A stretch of DNA of 23,775 nt, taken from NCBI GenBank assembly GCA_046735265.1, contig JBKPSZ010000264.1:1-23775 (forward strand). Reading direction: 5' to 3'. This document shows, piece by piece, positions 22,746 through 23,775 of the stretch. This DNA is from DATBFU01 sp046735265. GTDB taxonomy: Bacteria > Acidobacteriota > Thermoanaerobaculia > UBA5066 > Gp7-AA6. The stretch's first letter is position 1, and every line of letters starts with the position of its first letter. The translations under genes were made by a program, and so were the position numbers. The notes under the pieces were generated by a model. That model saw nothing but the letters and a program-made list of their open reading frames with translations, was not told the origin of the DNA and made no database searches.

Positions 22746-23615
22746 CTACTCGAGCGCCGCCGCTCCCGAAACGATCTCGATCAGTTCCTTCGTAATTCGC
22801 GCCTGCCGGGCGCGGTTGTATGTCAGGGTCAGCGAATCGATCAGGTCGCCGGCGTTCTTCGTGGCCGCGTCCATGGCCGTCATCCGGGCTCCCATTTCGG
22901 CGGCCGCCGACTCGAGCAGCGCGCGGAAGATCGAGAACTCGAGGAATCGCGGCAGCAGCCAGCCGAGGATTGTCTCCGGGTCCGGCTCGTAAAGGTATTC
23001 GGTCGTCGCCGCCTCCGCCGGCGCCGGGCGCGACGTCGAGAGGGGAAGCAGGCGGACGGTCTGGACGACCTGCGACAGGATGGACCGGAACTCGTTGACG
23101 ACGATCCACGCGGCGTCGATTCGGTCCTCCAGGAACTCCTTCGAGAGATAACCGGCGATCTCGCGCGCGTGGGAGTACGTCACGCCGCCGAAAATTCCCG
23201 GGTACGACTTCTCGGCGAGCGGCACGCCGCGGCGCCGCCAGTATTCGACGGCCTTCTTTCCCACCGGAAGGATCCGTTTCTCGGTCCACTCCGGATGCGA
23301 AGCGAGCAGGTGCCACGTCGCGCGCTGCACGTTCGTGTTGAACGCGCCGCAGAGGCCGCGGTCGCCGGCCATGACGACCACGACGACCCGCTTCTCCTCG
23401 CGCTCGGCGAGGAGGGGATGCGTGGCCTTGCCGGCGGTCCGGGCGGCCACCGAGGCCAGAATGTCGGAGAGCAGGCGCGAGTACGGCCGCGCCCCGATCA
23501 CCCGCTCCTGCGCCCGGCGGAGCCGCGCCGCCGCGACCATTTTCATGGCTCGCGTAATCTGCTGCGTGCTCTTGACCGAGCGCAGCCGCCGCCGGATGTC
23601 GATGAGCGAAGCCAT
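22746..23615 (-). CDS. atpG: F1 ATP synthase gamma subunit
   Basis: The 289-residue gamma subunit forms the rotating central shaft. The N-terminal helix MASLIDIRRRLRSVKSTQQI is followed by TRAMKMVAAARLRRAQERV, the conserved first coiled-coil segment. VVVVMAGDRGLCGAFNTNV matches the Rossmann-like core, and the C-terminal helix ARMTAMDAATKNAGDLIDSL with NRARQARITKELIEIVSGA completes the coiled coil. The length is usual. It starts at ATG with GAGAG upstream and lies 27 bases after atpA. Confidence 0.98.
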   Translation of the reverse strand: MASLIDIRRRLRSVKSTQQITRAMKMVAAARLRRAQERVIGARPYSRLLSDILASVAARTAGKATHPLLAEREEKRVVVVVMAGDRGLCGAFNTNVQRATWHLLASHPEWTEKRILPVGKKAVEYWRRRGVPLAEKSYPGIFGGVTYSHAREIAGYLSKEFLEDRIDAAWIVVNEFRSILSQVVQTVRLLPLSTSRPAPAEAATTEYLYEPDPETILGWLLPRFLEFSIFRALLESAAAEMGARMTAMDAATKNAGDLIDSLTLTYNRARQARITKELIEIVSGAAALE

Positions 23616-23642
23616 CGTCTCTCGTTGTTCCGCTCGGCCCGA

Positions 23643-23775
23643 CTAGGCGGCCTGGGCTCCCGCGTTCTCCTTCACGAAGCGATCCTTGAACTCCTGGATC
23701 GCCGCCCAGAGCGATTCCTCGGTCGCCTTCTCGAGCTTTCCGGTCGCCACGATCGCCGAGAGGACCTCCTTGTAC
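23643..23775 (-). CDS. atpA: F1 ATP synthase alpha subunit, C-terminal end (cut by window edge)
   Basis: Only the last 44 residues are in the window. They read YKEVLSAIVATGKLEK, then TEESLWAAIQEFKDRF and a tail ending AQAA before TAG. The pattern of 'tGkL ... ai.eFk..F' is the usual C-terminal helix pair of the alpha subunit. Its position directly ahead of atpG confirms the call and gives the standard order alpha-gamma-beta-epsilon. The nucleotide-binding motifs lie outside the window. Confidence 0.93.
   Translation of the reverse strand, partial: YKEVLSAIVATGKLEKATEESLWAAIQEFKDRFVKENAGAQAA

Overview
The window is one high-GC bacterial stretch with tightly packed genes. It has no insertion sequence, phage gene, RNA gene or CRISPR array that I could recognise, and no gene-free stretch over 300 bases. 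The longest gap is about 242 bases at 10452-10693. The gene families fit an Acidobacteriota-like organism or a relative: exported DUF885 and gluzincin peptidases, Tat-exported M24 proteins, an exported D-aminoacylase-like amidohydrolase, and many GTG starts. The intergenic palindrome with 'TCATCCCGAG' / 'CTCGGGATGA' ends points the same way. The lineage call is inference from family content and composition, not from a marker gene.

Layout, left to right. 2-418: C-terminal end of a class I/II aminotransferase. 515-3117: Na+/solute symporter and a zinc-type MDR dehydrogenase, overlapping by 4 bases, probably an uptake-plus-oxidation pair. 3175-4179 (-): exported acetamidase/formamidase-family protein. 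4229-5583 (+): DUF2127 membrane protein and a secreted protein of unknown function. 5580-9095 (-): an apparent three-gene operon, transcribed from high to low coordinates, with two tandem Tat-exported creatinase/M24-fold proteins followed by a membrane-anchored iodothyronine-deiodinase-like protein. 9159-10451 (+): NRAMP-family transporter with atypical metal-site motifs. 10694-12382 (-): exported DUF885 protein. 12426-14589 (+): two-component response regulator and histidine kinase. 14736-15092 (-): small exported protein. 15178-19914 (+): D-aminoacylase-like amidohydrolase, large HExxH metallopeptidase and PP2C phosphatase. 19963-20814 (-): LOG-family protein. 20870-23775 (-): atpA (partial), atpG, atpD, atpC of the F1 ATP synthase.

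The main result is at 5580-6245. What looks like two short reading frames is one 221-residue reading frame interrupted by a single in-frame TGA. That TGA sits exactly where deiodinases carry selenocysteine (GSFT-U-PPF). Eleven bases after it lies a perfect 6-bp hairpin with a GGUC loop, which matches the placement and loop of the classical bacterial SECIS of E. coli fdhF. I therefore annotate a selenoprotein. It should face the periplasm and is co-transcribed with two exported M24-fold proteins whose metal ligands are partly lost. This suggests an extracytoplasmic redox or reductive (possibly dehalogenating) function coupled to a C-N or peptide-bond hydrolase-like fold; that coupling is inference.

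A second theme is the convergent gene junctions. Three of the five (3118-3174, 10452-10693, 14590-14735) carry palindromic REP-like repeats. The other two are a 4-base tail-to-tail overlap and a 48-base gap.
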